From Diphasiastrum complanatum (Eukaryota; Streptophyta; Lycopodiopsida; Lycopodiales; Lycopodiaceae), in contig CM055111.1 in assembly GCA_029204225.1 (NCBI GenBank), positions 15,813,207-15,877,206 on the forward strand: 64,000 nucleotides of DNA. Direction: 5' to 3'. Below the pieces are notes generated by a model that saw only the letters and a list, made by a program, of their open reading frames with translations, was not told the DNA's origin and did not search any database. Below are positions 10,404-21,907 of the stretch, one piece after another. The first letter of the stretch is position 1; the number at the start of each line of letters is the position of its first letter. A program made the position numbers and the translations under genes.

Positions 10404-12608
10404 TTGAAAGTGTGTAACAACATTTATTGTTCATCATTTGAGTTTTCTTCACTTCAAATGTCTTCAATGGGTTCATCCTTGTTGGAACCAAGTGAAAGAT
10501 TGACCAGTTCAAATTATTCAATTTGGAAAATGAGGATGGAGTCCATCTTGATCCTTCAAGACGTGATGGAAATAGTTCTTGGCCTTGAAGAAGAACCACA
10601 AGTTCTTCAAGAGGTTCAAAAATACAAAAAGAGTGCTAGGATGGCTCTCCACTACATTAAGATGAATGTCTCTAATGAGATATTGAGGGAGATAGGTACT
10701 TGTACAACAGCCAAAGAAGCTTGGGATTGTCTCAAGACTATCTATGAGGCTAAGAATACCTCTAGGCTTCTCACTCTTAGGAATCAAATCTTTCAAAGTA
10801 GCCAAAAGAGTGACGAGAGTGCATCTAGTTATGTTTTGAGAGTAAAAGATATTCATAGAGAGCTTGCTTGCATTGGTGATTCCATCAATCAAAATGAGCT
10901 AGTTCAAGTCATTCTCAATGGCTTGGGAAGTGAATTTGATAACCTTGTCCAATCCTATGCCATTAAGGAGGAGCTACCAAGTTTGGAGGCTCTCAAAAGT
11001 GTGCTAATTTCAAAAGAATTAAGACAAGAGTACAAGCTCTTGAGGATGGACAAGCTTTCTCTCACTCATAATGATGGCAAAGCTCTCTTTGCCAAGGATA
11101 AGCACAAAGGGAGGAGCAAGAACCAACATCAACAATCCTCAAGCAAGGACAAAGTCAAATCCAAAGACAAAGATGAGGAGGAAGATGATTCCTCTAATGC
11201 TTCATCATCCAAGCTCAAGAAGAAGAAGATCAAGTGCCTTTATTGTGGCAAGAAAGGTCATTATGCCACCAATTGCTTCAAAAAGAAGAATCAACTCAAG
11301 CAAGCCAATATTACCAATGAGAAGGAAGACACTATTGAAAGTGATGGAGAGGGATCTCTTATGGTCTCTAGTTTCTCATCTACTCCTTTCAAGAAGGACG
11401 GCCTATGGTATATTGATAGTGGAGCCTCTTCACATATGTGTAGCTCCAAGGACTCTTTCTCTTCTATTGCACCTTATGATGGAGTTAAGAAATCAATATA
11501 CACTGCAAATGATTTTGAATGTCCTATTGAAGGCATAGGAAACATTCCCTTGAAGCTTGCATCCTCTAAAGTTCCTTCTCTCTCTAGAGTTTTTTATGTA
11601 CCTAAGCTTACCAAGAATCTTATTAGTGTTGGCCAATTGCTTGATAATGGCCTTGATGTAAAATTCAATGTTGATACTTGCACTACCAAGAAGAATGATG
11701 AGATACTTGCATTAGGATCTAGATTTGGTGGCATCTATAAACTAGATCCAAATGAGTATGTGAATGCTTGTAATGTTGCTCTTGTGAACAAGCTCTCTAT
11801 GGAGGAATTATGGCATAGGAGGTTGGGACATCCCAACTACAAATCCATGCTCTCTATGATCAAAGAATCCAAAGCTATTGGCTTGCCAAAGTCATTTTCC
11901 AAGAAGATCAAGCCTTGTGAGGCTTGTGCTATCGCTAAATCTCACAAAAAGCCATTTACAAGATCTTCTATCAAAAGCAAGCATCCTTTGGAGTTAATCC
12001 ACTCGGATGTGCATTTCTCATCAACTACAAGCAAGGGAGGAGCCACTTGTTTTGTTACTTTCATTGATGATTACACAAGATTCACTTGGATATATCTTCT
12101 TGCTTCAAAATTTATGGTGTTTGATCATTTCCTTATTTTCAAAGCTTATGTAGAGAAGCAATTCTCGTTCAAGATTAAAGCTCTTAGAAGTGATGGAGGT
12201 GGTGAATATATCTCCAATAAATTTCAAGATTTTTGTGAGCTTGAAGGCATTAAAAGAGAGTTTTCTTGTGCCTACTCTCCATCTCAAAATGGAGTGGCCG
12301 AGAGAAAGAATAGATCTCTATGTGAATGTGCAAAATCTATGAGAATCGAGGCATCTTTGCCCAAAGATTTTTGGGGAGAAGCCATTAATTGTGCAAATTG
12401 TCTTTGCAATAAGCTCCCACATATAGCTCTTGGAGGAAAGTCACCATATGAAATCTTATTTTTAAAGAAGCCTAAGGTTGATCACCTTAGAGTTTTTGGA
12501 TGCTTATGCTTTGTCCATATTCCCTTGGAAACAAGGAAGAAGGAAGATCCTAGTGCATGCAAAGGGATCATGGTTGGATACTCATCCACCAAGAAAGAAG
12601 GCCTATAG
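10404..12608 (+). CDS. Copia Gag-protease-integrase ORF, unit IV
   Basis: A 734-codon frame with the same domain order as unit III: Gag, CCHC knuckle, DSGASSHM protease active site (the standard copia form, unlike SGASSRM in unit III), HHCC zinc domain (HRRLGHPN) and D-D-E integrase core. It ends at the same EGL stop because the aaga duplication is also present (12591-12598). Differences from unit III are scattered single residues (for example KELRQ for EESRQ in the Gag linker). This is the best-preserved Gag-PR-IN of the array; whether RT could be reached by frameshifting is unknown. Confidence 0.92.
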   Translation: MKVCNNIYCSSFEFSSLQMSSMGSSLLEPSERLTSSNYSIWKMRMESILILQDVMEIVLGLEEEPQVLQEVQKYKKSARMALHYIKMNVSNEILREIGTCTTAKEAWDCLKTIYEAKNTSRLLTLRNQIFQSSQKSDESASSYVLRVKDIHRELACIGDSINQNELVQVILNGLGSEFDNLVQSYAIKEELPSLEALKSVLISKELRQEYKLLRMDKLSLTHNDGKALFAKDKHKGRSKNQHQQSSSKDKVKSKDKDEEEDDSSNASSSKLKKKKIKCLYCGKKGHYATNCFKKKNQLKQANITNEKEDTIESDGEGSLMVSSFSSTPFKKDGLWYIDSGASSHMCSSKDSFSSIAPYDGVKKSIYTANDFECPIEGIGNIPLKLASSKVPSLSRVFYVPKLTKNLISVGQLLDNGLDVKFNVDTCTTKKNDEILALGSRFGGIYKLDPNEYVNACNVALVNKLSMEELWHRRLGHPNYKSMLSMIKESKAIGLPKSFSKKIKPCEACAIAKSHKKPFTRSSIKSKHPLELIHSDVHFSSTTSKGGATCFVTFIDDYTRFTWIYLLASKFMVFDHFLIFKAYVEKQFSFKIKALRSDGGGEYISNKFQDFCELEGIKREFSCAYSPSQNGVAERKNRSLCECAKSMRIEASLPKDFWGEAINCANCLCNKLPHIALGGKSPYEILFLKKPKVDHLRVFGCLCFVHIPLETRKKEDPSACKGIMVGYSSTKKEGL

Positions 12609-14451
12609 AGTCTTTATACTCTCTACTTCTCAAGTTATTGAAAGTAGAGATGTTGTCTTTCATGAAGATCAACACACATCATTTGAAGAGGCCGAGATCA
12701 AGAAATCTATGGATGCATCATCAATTATTGATTTTGAAGACAATCATGATGTGATGGGGTCGAGATTTGAAGAAGACTCTCCTCGGATTTTTTCACCAAG
12801 AAGATCCATGAGAGATAGATCCGAGCCTAAGAGGCTCTCATATGTTGACAAAGGCAAACAAGTGGATCTTGATTCCACTGATTATGTTTTTCATGTCTCT
12901 CATGAAGAGCCAAAGAATGTACAAGAGGCACTCAATACCAAGGAGTGGTATGATGCCATGAAGCAAGAGTATGATGCATTGATCACCAACAATACTTGGG
13001 AGCTTGTGGATCCTCCATCCAACAAGCATGTGATTGGTTGCAAGTGGGTATTTCGGATCAAGTTCAATCATGATGGCACCATCAACAAGCATAAAGCAAT
13101 ACTATGTGCTAAAGGATTTGCTCAAATCCATGGTCTTGATTATGAGGAGACCTTTTTTTTTGTTGCAAAGATGGTGACAATAAGAATTCTTATTTCTCTT
13201 GCTTGTTTTTTCAAGTGGAAGGTGTTCCAATTAGATGTATCCAATGCTTTTCTAAATGGTTATCTTGAGGAGGAGATCTATATGGAACAACCTCAAGGAT
13301 TCATCAAGGATGAGTCCAAAGTGTGCTTGCTCTTCAAAAGTCTTTATGGACTCAAGCAAGCACCAAGATCATGGTATTCAAGACTTAACTCTTTTCTTAT
13401 CTCACTAGGATTTACTCTTAGTGACTATGATCCTTCCATGTATCTAAAGTTTGTTGATAGCAATATTGTCATTCTTCTAATTTATGTTGATGACATTATT
13501 CTTTGTGGAAGTTGTATCAAGCTAGTTGATGAAACCAAGCTAGCACTTGGATGTGAGTTTAGAATGCAAGATCTAGGCTCAGAGATACATTACATCCTAG
13601 GCCTAGACATTGATTTTTATGAAAATCATGTCTTTATATGCCAATCTAGATATGCTCACTCTATGTTGAAAAAATTCCATATGAAAAATTCTAAGAGCAT
13701 AGATACTCCAATGGAGCAAATTGTAAAAGATCCTAATAAAGGTGATGAAAGATCCTTTGAGGACATCACGCTTTTTAGGAGTCTTGTAGGCTCCTTGATT
13801 TGGCTTACCATTACTAGGCCCGATCTTAGTTTTTGTGTGCACAAATTGAGTCAATTTATGCAAGATCCTAAGATCCATCATTGGAAGATGGCCAAGAGGA
13901 TTCTAAGATATGTATCTTCATCTTGTGATTATGGTCTACTCTATAAAAGTGAAGATCTATCCATTATTGGCTACTCGGATTCGGACTTTGCAAGTGACAA
14001 GATGGATCGAAAGTCTATTAGTGCATACACTATCTTTCTTGGAGGCAATCTAATATCTTGGCTTTCCAAAAGGCAAGATACTATATCTCTCTCTTCATGT
14101 GAGGCTGAGTAAAAAGCTCTCACTACAACTACCAAAGAAGTGCTTTGGATCAAGAGGTTATTAATGGAACTAAAGTGTATCAAGGAGGATGATCTACCAA
14201 TGATCAAGTGTGATAATATCTCGGCCCAAGCTGTTGCCAATAATCCCATATTTCATGCAAGAAGCAAGCACATAGAAGTGGCACACCATTTTGTGAGAGA
14301 AAAGCTTATTGGAGGAGAAATCTATTTGGAGCATGTCAACTCGTCCTCTTGTATTGCCGATCTACTCACCAATCCTTTGAGCAAAAGTGCTTTCATCAAG
14401 CATAGATCTAATCTTGGAGTTATATCAAGATCAATGCTCAAATCTTCATAG
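12595..14451 (+). pseudogene. Copia RT-RNase H region, unit IV
   Basis: The frame opposite the duplication carries the integrase tail, RT with YVDDI (about 13483-13497) and RNase H. Two lesions are visible: a run of T at 13152-13160 turns the conserved FAPV before the RT fingers into FFFV, and a TAA at 14110-14112 stops the RNase H after CEAE exactly as in unit I. The rest of RNase H is open at 14140-14451. The missing Ala-Pro is in a segment conserved across copia RTs, so activity is doubtful even without the stop. Confidence 0.9.
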
Positions 14452-14469
14452 ATAATTTTTTAGGAGGAG

Positions 14470-15206
14470 TGTGAAGAATTGAAAAAGATTATCTATGTTA
14501 GATATAGGGGTCTTATGTTTTTTACATCAAGCATCTAGGTGTAGGATGTTGATAGGAATAAATTTGGCATAGATGGCAAATTATGCATTTCCACTTGTAA
14601 TGCCACTATTGAGCCAAAATAGAGTAAGAGGCTAAACACTTGCCAATTAGAGTGTAGACAAGTGTAAAGTTTTTGTTTGATGAATTCCAAGAGGTCCAAT
14701 AGGATTTAGAGGTGGAACCTTGTGAGGTCCAATAGGGAATTGAGGTGTGCTTGAATATAGTCCAATAGAATTAAGAGGTGCATGGATCAATGATCCAATA
14801 GGATCAAGAGGTGACAAAATATGGTCCAATCATAGTTAAGCATAGTGGCAGCTCGTGGACCTACTAGTATCATTGTACTCCTCATTTTGAAGCTAATTGA
14901 TTTGGTGATTTCATGGATTTTGTGAGTTATTGGATTTCTAGCTTTCTCTCTCTACCGGAGAGCTCATGATGCATTTTCTCTCTCTACCCGAGGAGAGCAG
15001 CTTGTTTTCACTTAGATTATGTTTTGAATACTTCCCACACGTGTGAGTGAGAGTTGGAAGTGATTGAATGCATGTAGTAGTGTGTTTTTGCCATAGGATT
15101 CAAGATTGATCTTGAATCTCAATCTAGTCTTGATCTTGGTGCATCTACACACCTTAGGAGATCACAAGTACATTTAGTGGACAGTCCACATGTGTGAAAT
15201 TCAACA
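14470..15206 (+). repeat. Copia LTR 4, right end of the array
   Basis: Polypurine tract 14462-14469 precedes it; it ends ttcaaca at 15206 and is followed by tttgtatg instead of a primer-binding site, so it is the true 3' LTR of the array. It shares tgaatatag with LTR 1. Because the left end of the array lies outside the window, the target-site duplication cannot be checked. Confidence 0.92.
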
Positions 15207-15480
15207 TTTGTATGTCGGAGTTTTCTTGTTCCCTTTGAATTTCGCATCTTGGTTGAAAAATAAAGTCGAATGCTCTATTAATTTTATGAACATAGATCAG
15301 TAGTAACTGACTACTCTCTAGAGGATTGTAGGAGTGTTTCCGCTAGTAGTGCCCAGCAAACGCGTATGAACTCCATCCGAATCTCGAAAGAGAGTCACAA
15401 ATGTTTCGTGAATTTTCTTCTCATGATTCTCATCATTCGTATCGGAGCACCGCTCGACTCCCAACAGTGGTATCAGAGCC
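15207..15480 (+). repeat. LTR 3' end and primer-binding site of another copia element
   Basis: Sequence ending ctcccaaca then g is followed by tggtatcagagcc (15468-15480), the initiator-Met tRNA primer-binding site, so 15207-15466 is probably the end of an unrelated copia LTR into which the array inserted. No matching second LTR is visible. Confidence 0.6.
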
Positions 15481-15951
15481 ACCCTGTCATATTCTGTCAT
15501 AGCCGAGAAGCTACCAGATCTAGGAGGCCAAGCATTCAGACAATCAACCATCAACAAGAAAAAAGACTTCAAAAAACAATGATTGTTATATGGAAAAAAA
15601 CAATGGTGAAGAGGCTTGTTGAAGAACCTTATCAAGGTGTTCAAAATCTGCATGAGAATATGCCACAAGTAGACCATGGTAGCATAAGAGAAGATTTAAT
15701 CGGGAAGAGAGCTATAATATGATCAGCACAACATGATAAATTGGGTATGCGTTTGGTTTTGTTAGTTTATCCCTATGAGCCTATCATCTTCAAGGAGCTT
15801 GGGGATGGGAACTTAGGGGTGGTTATAGAATTTATTATTGGGCATACGAATTTTTCATCTAGCATTGGCAACTCAAATCTTGCAAATGTGAGTTTGATTA
15901 GTTGTCCAACAAACCAACTCACTTTTGAAGATGGCACTCCATTGAAAATCA
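15481..15951. other. Leader-like stretch without a recognisable gene
   Basis: It follows the orphan primer-binding site. Short open stretches exist (15366-15722, 15741-15974) but I recognise no domain in them. The second may be the decayed start of the DUF7869-type gene that follows. Confidence 0.4.
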
Positions 15952-18696
15952 TTGAAAGAAAATGCTCATGTTGATGACAATGATTGTATTCAATGTGAAG
16001 CTCAAGAGGAAAACAACAATGGTGATGATGGTGGACACCATATGGAGGATATCCTAAATCAACGTGTGGCTAGTAAAATGAAGTATAAAATGATAATAAG
16101 GAAGCCTCAAGACAAATTTCATGTTCGCCACTCCAATAAATGTGCACAAGAGGCTGTTCCAAACATGTGGCTACCATTGATTTTTGTGAGAAAAAATGTT
16201 GTCAAATGGCAGATCGAGAGAAGACTATGCAACTCAGAGTAGAACATTGGGGACAAATTCATAGTCAACGCGTGACACGTGCCTATGATAACTTGACTAT
16301 GGCTTGGCATGATGAAAAAAAAGGAAAGCAGCTGAAGTTAACTTTTGATGGAAAAGAAATTTGTTGCATTGCTTGGTACACTATACATGGCATTCCAAAT
16401 ACTACTTTTTATAGATACAAGCAACAATACATGGAAGGGACAACAAAAGCAATGCATGAAAATAAAGGCATCATCAGAAAAGCATGGGATCACGTCGATA
16501 TGGGAAAGGCAATTATACAAGATTTTATTGACAACAATGCAGTAAGGATGCCACATAAAAGCCGCACATCATTTTTTGATGGAGCACGAGAACCACAACT
16601 TGTTCTCCCGACAATGTATAAGCAAATCAATATTTTGCATGAGGTTAATATTACTTTGAATGAATTGGGATATAAGAGAATGTCAAAGTCTACATTTCAT
16701 AGACTATGGCATACAACATTCAAAACTGTTAGTCTTTCAAAGACAAGCACATTTTCAAAGTGTGATATTTGCACATCAATTAAATTGCAGCTAGAATGTA
16801 CTAGAAATTGAGTGGAGCGTGCAAAATATCTCATGAAAAGAAGAATGCACATGCTTCAACAAATGAGTTGTAGGAATGTTTATTATGGTTAGAGATTGTA
16901 CTCGGAACTACATCCAAATAAGTATTTGTGGATTATTCATGATAAGATGGATCAACAAAAGACATCCATACCATGATTGCAGCCTATACCAAAATCATTG
17001 GGCCATGCGATGCAATTACTGATATCATTGACAAAAATGATAACACATGGACATGGTCAAAATGGATATGGACACTTTTCAATGGGTCTTTGGCCAGGGG
17101 ATCCCAATTTTACAATGGGCTCTCTAGCAATGTGTTACGAAATTTGGAGAGAAAGGAAAAGCATGTTTATGGAGACTTGTTGCTTGCAGAGAAAACATCG
17201 TCATCAAGAAATCAGTTTACAACTTTAACTTCAAGAGTGGCATTGGATTACCATATGGAGGTAAAAAACGAAGATAATAAGTATACACAAGTGCAATGTG
17301 AAGCCATTGAGCATAGCAAAAATGTGGCTTCAACAACTTTTGGTCATCTGCCAGGTGAGAATGTTGGATGCAACCAAGTCATGGGCTCAACAATGCCTAC
17401 TCAGTTGCAAAGTGAATATGTTCAATGTGCACAAGATAATTCAACGGGATCTGCAAGTTTCAAATGCTTGCCTTCTATGTTGCTACTACAATTAGACAAT
17501 TGTGGATCTAAAAATAAGAATAGATATATGTTTGCATATCTTTCCTTGCTTGTCGCTAGAGGAGTCTTTGAGATGGTTCAATTAGGGTTTCTCATGGTGG
17601 GGCATACACATGAGGATATTGATGCATTGTTTAGTCGCTTCTCATAAAATCTTAGAAGAAAATGTGTATTCACATTTCCTCATCTAATGCGATGCTTCGA
17701 TGAGTGTACAAGTTCAAATCCTGCTCCATTCCTAGTTAAAGAGGTTCCAAACTTTAAAGATTATGTAGACGGTGGTTTGTGTGATAAGAACAAAAGATTG
17801 GTTGGACACCCCAAACCATTGCAATTTCATTTTTACATGCAAGATGGTGTACCATTGATGCAATACAAAATGCACCCTAAGGCAATTGAATGGCTACCAC
17901 AAGAAGATATTGAGCTTTGGGAGCGTGATTCTCAAAATAAGCCAAAGCTTTCTCAAGGACAACCAAAAATTGTTCTGGTCTTTGAATACATCAAAAATAA
18001 TAAGCAAATCTTAGAAGGTCTAAAAAGTTATGTCTCTTTTTGAAAAACAGGGGTGCATGAGGTCAAGAATCATATACAAAGTGGATTCAACCAGTCATTG
18101 AGTATTGGGAGAACATGATTAATTTTATAAAAACACCGACCATGCAAGAGCCTATTGTTTGTAAGGAGTTTTGGCCTAGAAGTTCAATTTTCATGGAAAA
18201 AGAAAATCATGTTCACGATGTTGATTGAGATATGATGGGATTGAAAGCGCGTGATGGGCATTATTGTGGTCCAGCTCTCAATAAACCAAGGGAAGCATTC
18301 AACCCTGAGATTGACGTAAAGAGGAATGACTTTATTCTTGTGAGGCCAAGTGACACAATATATCCAATATGGCTGTGAACTACCATGAGTGATATTGATA
18401 CAAATAGGACATCCACAAACTACATGAAAGTGAAGGTACAATATTGGGCTCCTATCTCACAAAGAAAAGGTGCATCCGATGCTGAGGTATGTATTGATTG
18501 TTGGAATAAGTACTGGCGCTGCAACAAAAGAGATCCTGAGCGATGAGAGAATTTGAACACAATTGTTTGGAGTTGGACAACGAAAGAAGTCTTAGGATGT
18601 AGAAATGTAGCTATCAAAATACCAAAAAGTGTGTGCTTAAAAGCAAAAGAAAACCTTAAAATGGCAGAGAACAATGACGATGACATTGTAATGTGA
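15952..18696 (+). pseudogene. Decayed DUF7869-type (probable transposon) gene
   Basis: Four readable stretches in different frames line up as one protein. An acidic start (15952-16140) leads to a cysteine segment CTRGCSKHV...CEKKC; then FDGKEICCIAWYTIHGI, FSKCDIC and DKMDQQKTSIP (frame from 16140 with stops at 16809 and 16890); then LLQLDNCGSKNKNRYMF and VGHTHEDIDALFSRFS (16973-17647); a further stretch after a TAA (17687-18043); and a C-terminal part (18424-18696). The Cys-rich start, MDQQK, QLDNC...NKN and GHTHEDID motifs are what I know from DUF7869 proteins, which occur in many copies in several eukaryotes and are probably transposon-encoded. At least two frameshifts and four stops make it dead. 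I see no terminal repeats. Confidence 0.65.
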
Positions 18697-18815
18697 TCAT
18701 TGTTTTGTATTTGAATTGAATAAAATAAAGAGAAAAAAAGACAATCAAACCAAACAAGAAAGAAAATGTTGAATTTGTTCCAAAATCAAGAAAGATTCCC
18801 AAAATTACTAAAACA

Positions 18816-20368
18816 GTGTTCACAGAAACCAGAAAAGTTAAAAAAGTAACATCTTCAAATCCAATTATAAGTAGCGAGATACCTAGAGATCTGTCGCCAC
18901 TTAGAACCCGTTCATATGATATAGTAGAAGACCTTGTCTCCAGAATGCCCAATATAACTTTTAAACAGTTATTAGACGATAATCAGTATTATAAGAAAGA
19001 AATTAAGCAATTTTTGCAAAGGAAAAAGAAAAGAGAAGCGAATTACCATTAGTCAACGTAGGATTAGTTAACTACGGTCATAAGGGTCAACCCGAGATTC
19101 AAGTTGTGATCAATGGCTGCATTTTAGATAGTGTGCCCATAGATTCCGGATTTAGCTTAAACATAATGACTAAAGAAACAACATACGAGTTAGGCATTCA
19201 CCATAGAATAACACCCACATTAAGACATTTAAGGTTAGCTGATGCAACTAGACGAGCACCGATAGGAGAATTGTCAATAGTTATAGTCTACATTGGAGAC
19301 CATAAGTTCCTAATGGATTTTATTATATTAAAAACTGCAAGAGAATCTTCGTATAAGTATTATTAGGATGACCATGGCTCTACCATGCTGATGTCATAAC
19401 CCACTGGAAGAAGAAGGAGATTACCTTCAGAGATCAGATGGAGACACCGACGAGGAAATGTCACAAAAAAATTATGATATCCTGGGAAAAAGATAAGTAC
19501 GAAGGTGAGACACCTACATCATCCTCGAGCTATACCTCAGAGGATGAAGGGATTCAGTCCATAAGGACTGAGGAAGGAGAGAGGTTTGTCACACTAAGTA
19601 TACCTGCATATAGTAATAAAGTAGAATATGTAGATAGAGGAGATTGTAGAGTTCTAGAGATTAGTGCTATTATAGGAGACCATATTGTAGATAGAATACT
19701 AATAGACTCAGGATCCAGCATCAACTTAATAACAGAAACAATGGCTAAGGAATTAGGACTAGAAAAACATATAGAGACTATTATTTACCATGAAATCCAT
19801 TTAGCAAACACATCCAAATGCATACCAGTACGTGAGCTAAAAGGTATTAGTGTAGTTATAGAGACATAGATGTTTGTTATGAATTTCTTTGTTATAAACC
19901 TAGTAGATACACCATCGTATTGAATATTATTTGGAAGACCGTGGCTATATCAAGCAGATGCTATTATAAATTGGTCTACCAAACAAATATTTTTTTCAGG
20001 CATTCTCACAGCCAGTCCAATAGGGGGTCACATTTGGAGATGGGGAGAGGAGTTAGCCAGACCTACTGAATCTTGGATCAATTTCATAGAATGTTATGAG
20101 ATTGATGAGGATGAGGAAATACCAACAACATCCAAGTCAAGGGAAGTTCTGGGTGAAACTAGAGCAAGATTGACCGAAGAGATGATAGATAAAAAAGATT
20201 ATGTAGAAATAGAAATTAATAAAGATAAAATTTTGAATTTTTGTAGACACCAATCGGACCAGGAACGTGAAGAGTATATATTACTTTTTCAGAAATATCA
20301 AAACATATTTGCTTGGTCGATGGACGATTTAACAGGAATACTAGTTAAATGGGAGTTCATAGGATAGA
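18816..20368 (+). pseudogene. Ty3-gypsy relic: two retropepsin domains and linker
   Basis: The first protease-like domain (about 19052-19430) has PIDSGFSLNIM, LRLADATRR, and after a frameshift PWLYHADVITHW with the flap-side Gly-Arg partly lost to TGA. The second (about 19600-20000) has LIDSGSSINLI, an LAN...PV strand and GRPWLYQADAIINW. They are clearly related but diverged, so this is not a recent duplication. An acidic linker with DEDEEIPTTSKSR and the pre-RT segment YQNIFAWSMDDLTGI follow (to 20368). Frames shift at about 19370, 19430 and 20100. A second, single-protease fragment of the same family lies on the minus strand at 45.5-46.3 kb, where only the linker onward is present. Confidence 0.75.
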
Positions 20369-20489
20369 TCTTATTCAGGGAGTACCTGTTAGGCAACTCT
20401 AATATAGATTAAATCCCAAGTATTCCTTGTTAGTTAAAGACAAATTAGATAGATAACTTCGAGCGGGTATTATATATCTTGTTCTAAGC

Positions 20490-21821
20490 AGTGAGTGGGT
20501 GTCACCAATAGTTATAGTACCTAAGAAGAAGACGGGCAAGATTAGAGTTTGCCAAGATTTTAGAAAACTAAATGCTACTACAACAAAGGATTATCATCCT
20601 CTGCCTTATACAGATACTATTCTTGACCAAGTAGTTGGTCATGAACGTTAGAGCTTTTTAGACAAATTCTCAAGCTATAATCAAGTTTTTATCAAAGAGG
20701 AAGATAGATCCAAGACCACTGATTGGGGGACGTATGCGTATACGGAAATGCCCTTTGGTCTTTGTAATGCACTTGCCACATTCCAACGTATGATGACGAA
20801 TATTTTTCAAAATTATTTAAGGAAGTATTTAGAAATTTTCATGGACGACTTATGTGTCTATTCATCAACTAAAGACCACTTAGACACATTAGAAAAGACA
20901 TTGAGAAGATGTCAAGAGACATCTCTTAAATTGCATCCAGCCAAGTGTTATTTTGGGATGAAGGAAGGCATCTTGTTAGGACATAAAACTTCGAAGGACG
21001 GTATATAAGCTGACATCAAAAAAGTAAAAATGATTTTAGAATTGTTAGAACCAACTAATCTACGAGAGCTTAGAGGTTTTGTAGGACACGTAGGATATTA
21101 TCGTAGGATAATTAAGGATTGTGCCATAGTAGTAACTCCTTTAACAAGTTTATTAAAAAAGTCTGTTGAGTACCATTGGTCATAGGACCATCAGCAAGCT
21201 TTTGATAAATTGAAACAGTCATTAGCAGAAGCCACTAGAGTTAGACCTCCAAATTGGGTTAAAAAGTTCCATGTGTATGTAGATACATCATCATTTGCAA
21301 TAGGTGTAGTGCTTAGTTAGAAAGATGACCAAAATATAGATTACCCAATTTATTATAAGGGTAGACAACTCACTGCATCAGAAAAGAACTATTCTGCTAC
21401 ACAGCGTGAAGCACTGGGAATGATTTATTCAGTAAAGAAATCTAGACATTATGATACCTTTGTGTTTTTCATGTAGATCATTACACATTGAAACATTTAG
21501 TGAATAAACCTGATCTTTCGGGTAGGGTAGCTAGATGGGTATTGTTATTAGATGAGTTTAATTATGAAGTAGAATTAAGAAGAGGCAAGGATCATCAAAA
21601 TGCTGATTATATATCCTGTCTCCAAATGAAAAATCAGTTTGAACCCATTTCGGATGAATTTTTGGATGAGTAAATAATGCTTATCCAAATGGAAACATCA
21701 ATTTATATGGACATTATTAACTTTTTACAGGACCAGATTTATCTTGAACATTTTAATAAACAACAAAAAATTGTTTTCTTTTCAAAAGTAGGACCTTATA
21801 CGATTATAAACAGAATATAGT
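20490..21821 (+). pseudogene. Ty3-gypsy reverse transcriptase and RNase H, decayed
   Basis: The frame reads SPIVIVPKKKTGKIRVCQDF, DYHPLPYTDTILDQV, MPFGLCNALATFQRMM, the RT active site FMDDLCVYS (about 20838-20864), LRGFVGHVGYYRR, the RNase H start VDTSSFAIGVVLS and HYTLKHLVNKPD...RGKDHQNADYISC, then a connection segment to about 21821. In-frame stops occur near 20649, 21006, 21184, 21318 and 21474, with a frameshift near 21480. Integrase and LTRs are missing; the element is cut off at the TGCATG cluster. Function of the family: cDNA synthesis. Confidence 0.9.
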
Positions 21822-21907
21822 AGAGAGACTCGAATTCCTATAGTGGAGTTGCATGGAAAGTCCACTTAACTGAACTAATTCACCTACCAGAGATCCACAT
21901 GTATAAC

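Larger units (their letters stand above)
1..15206 (+). mobile_element. Tandem Ty1-copia array with shared LTRs
   Basis: Four near-identical 737-bp LTRs (1119, 3459, 8964, 14470) alternate with internal regions in one orientation, with no intervening host DNA or target-site duplication between units. Internal regions are: unit I (3' part only, cut by the window start), unit II (1856-3458, internally deleted), unit III (4196-8963) and unit IV (9701-14469). Each LTR except the last is followed directly by an initiator-Met tRNA primer-binding site (tggtatcagagc) and each is preceded by a polypurine tract (aggaggag). Such LTR-internal-LTR-internal arrays are expected from unequal recombination between LTRs rather than from independent insertions. 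The array ends at 15206 inside sequence that looks like another copia LTR. Confidence 0.93.

Noticed and set aside
17700..17740. A gttcaaatcctgc box resembling a tRNA T-loop
   Set aside because: It lies in the readable DUF7869-type frame and no acceptor or anticodon stem can be formed around it.
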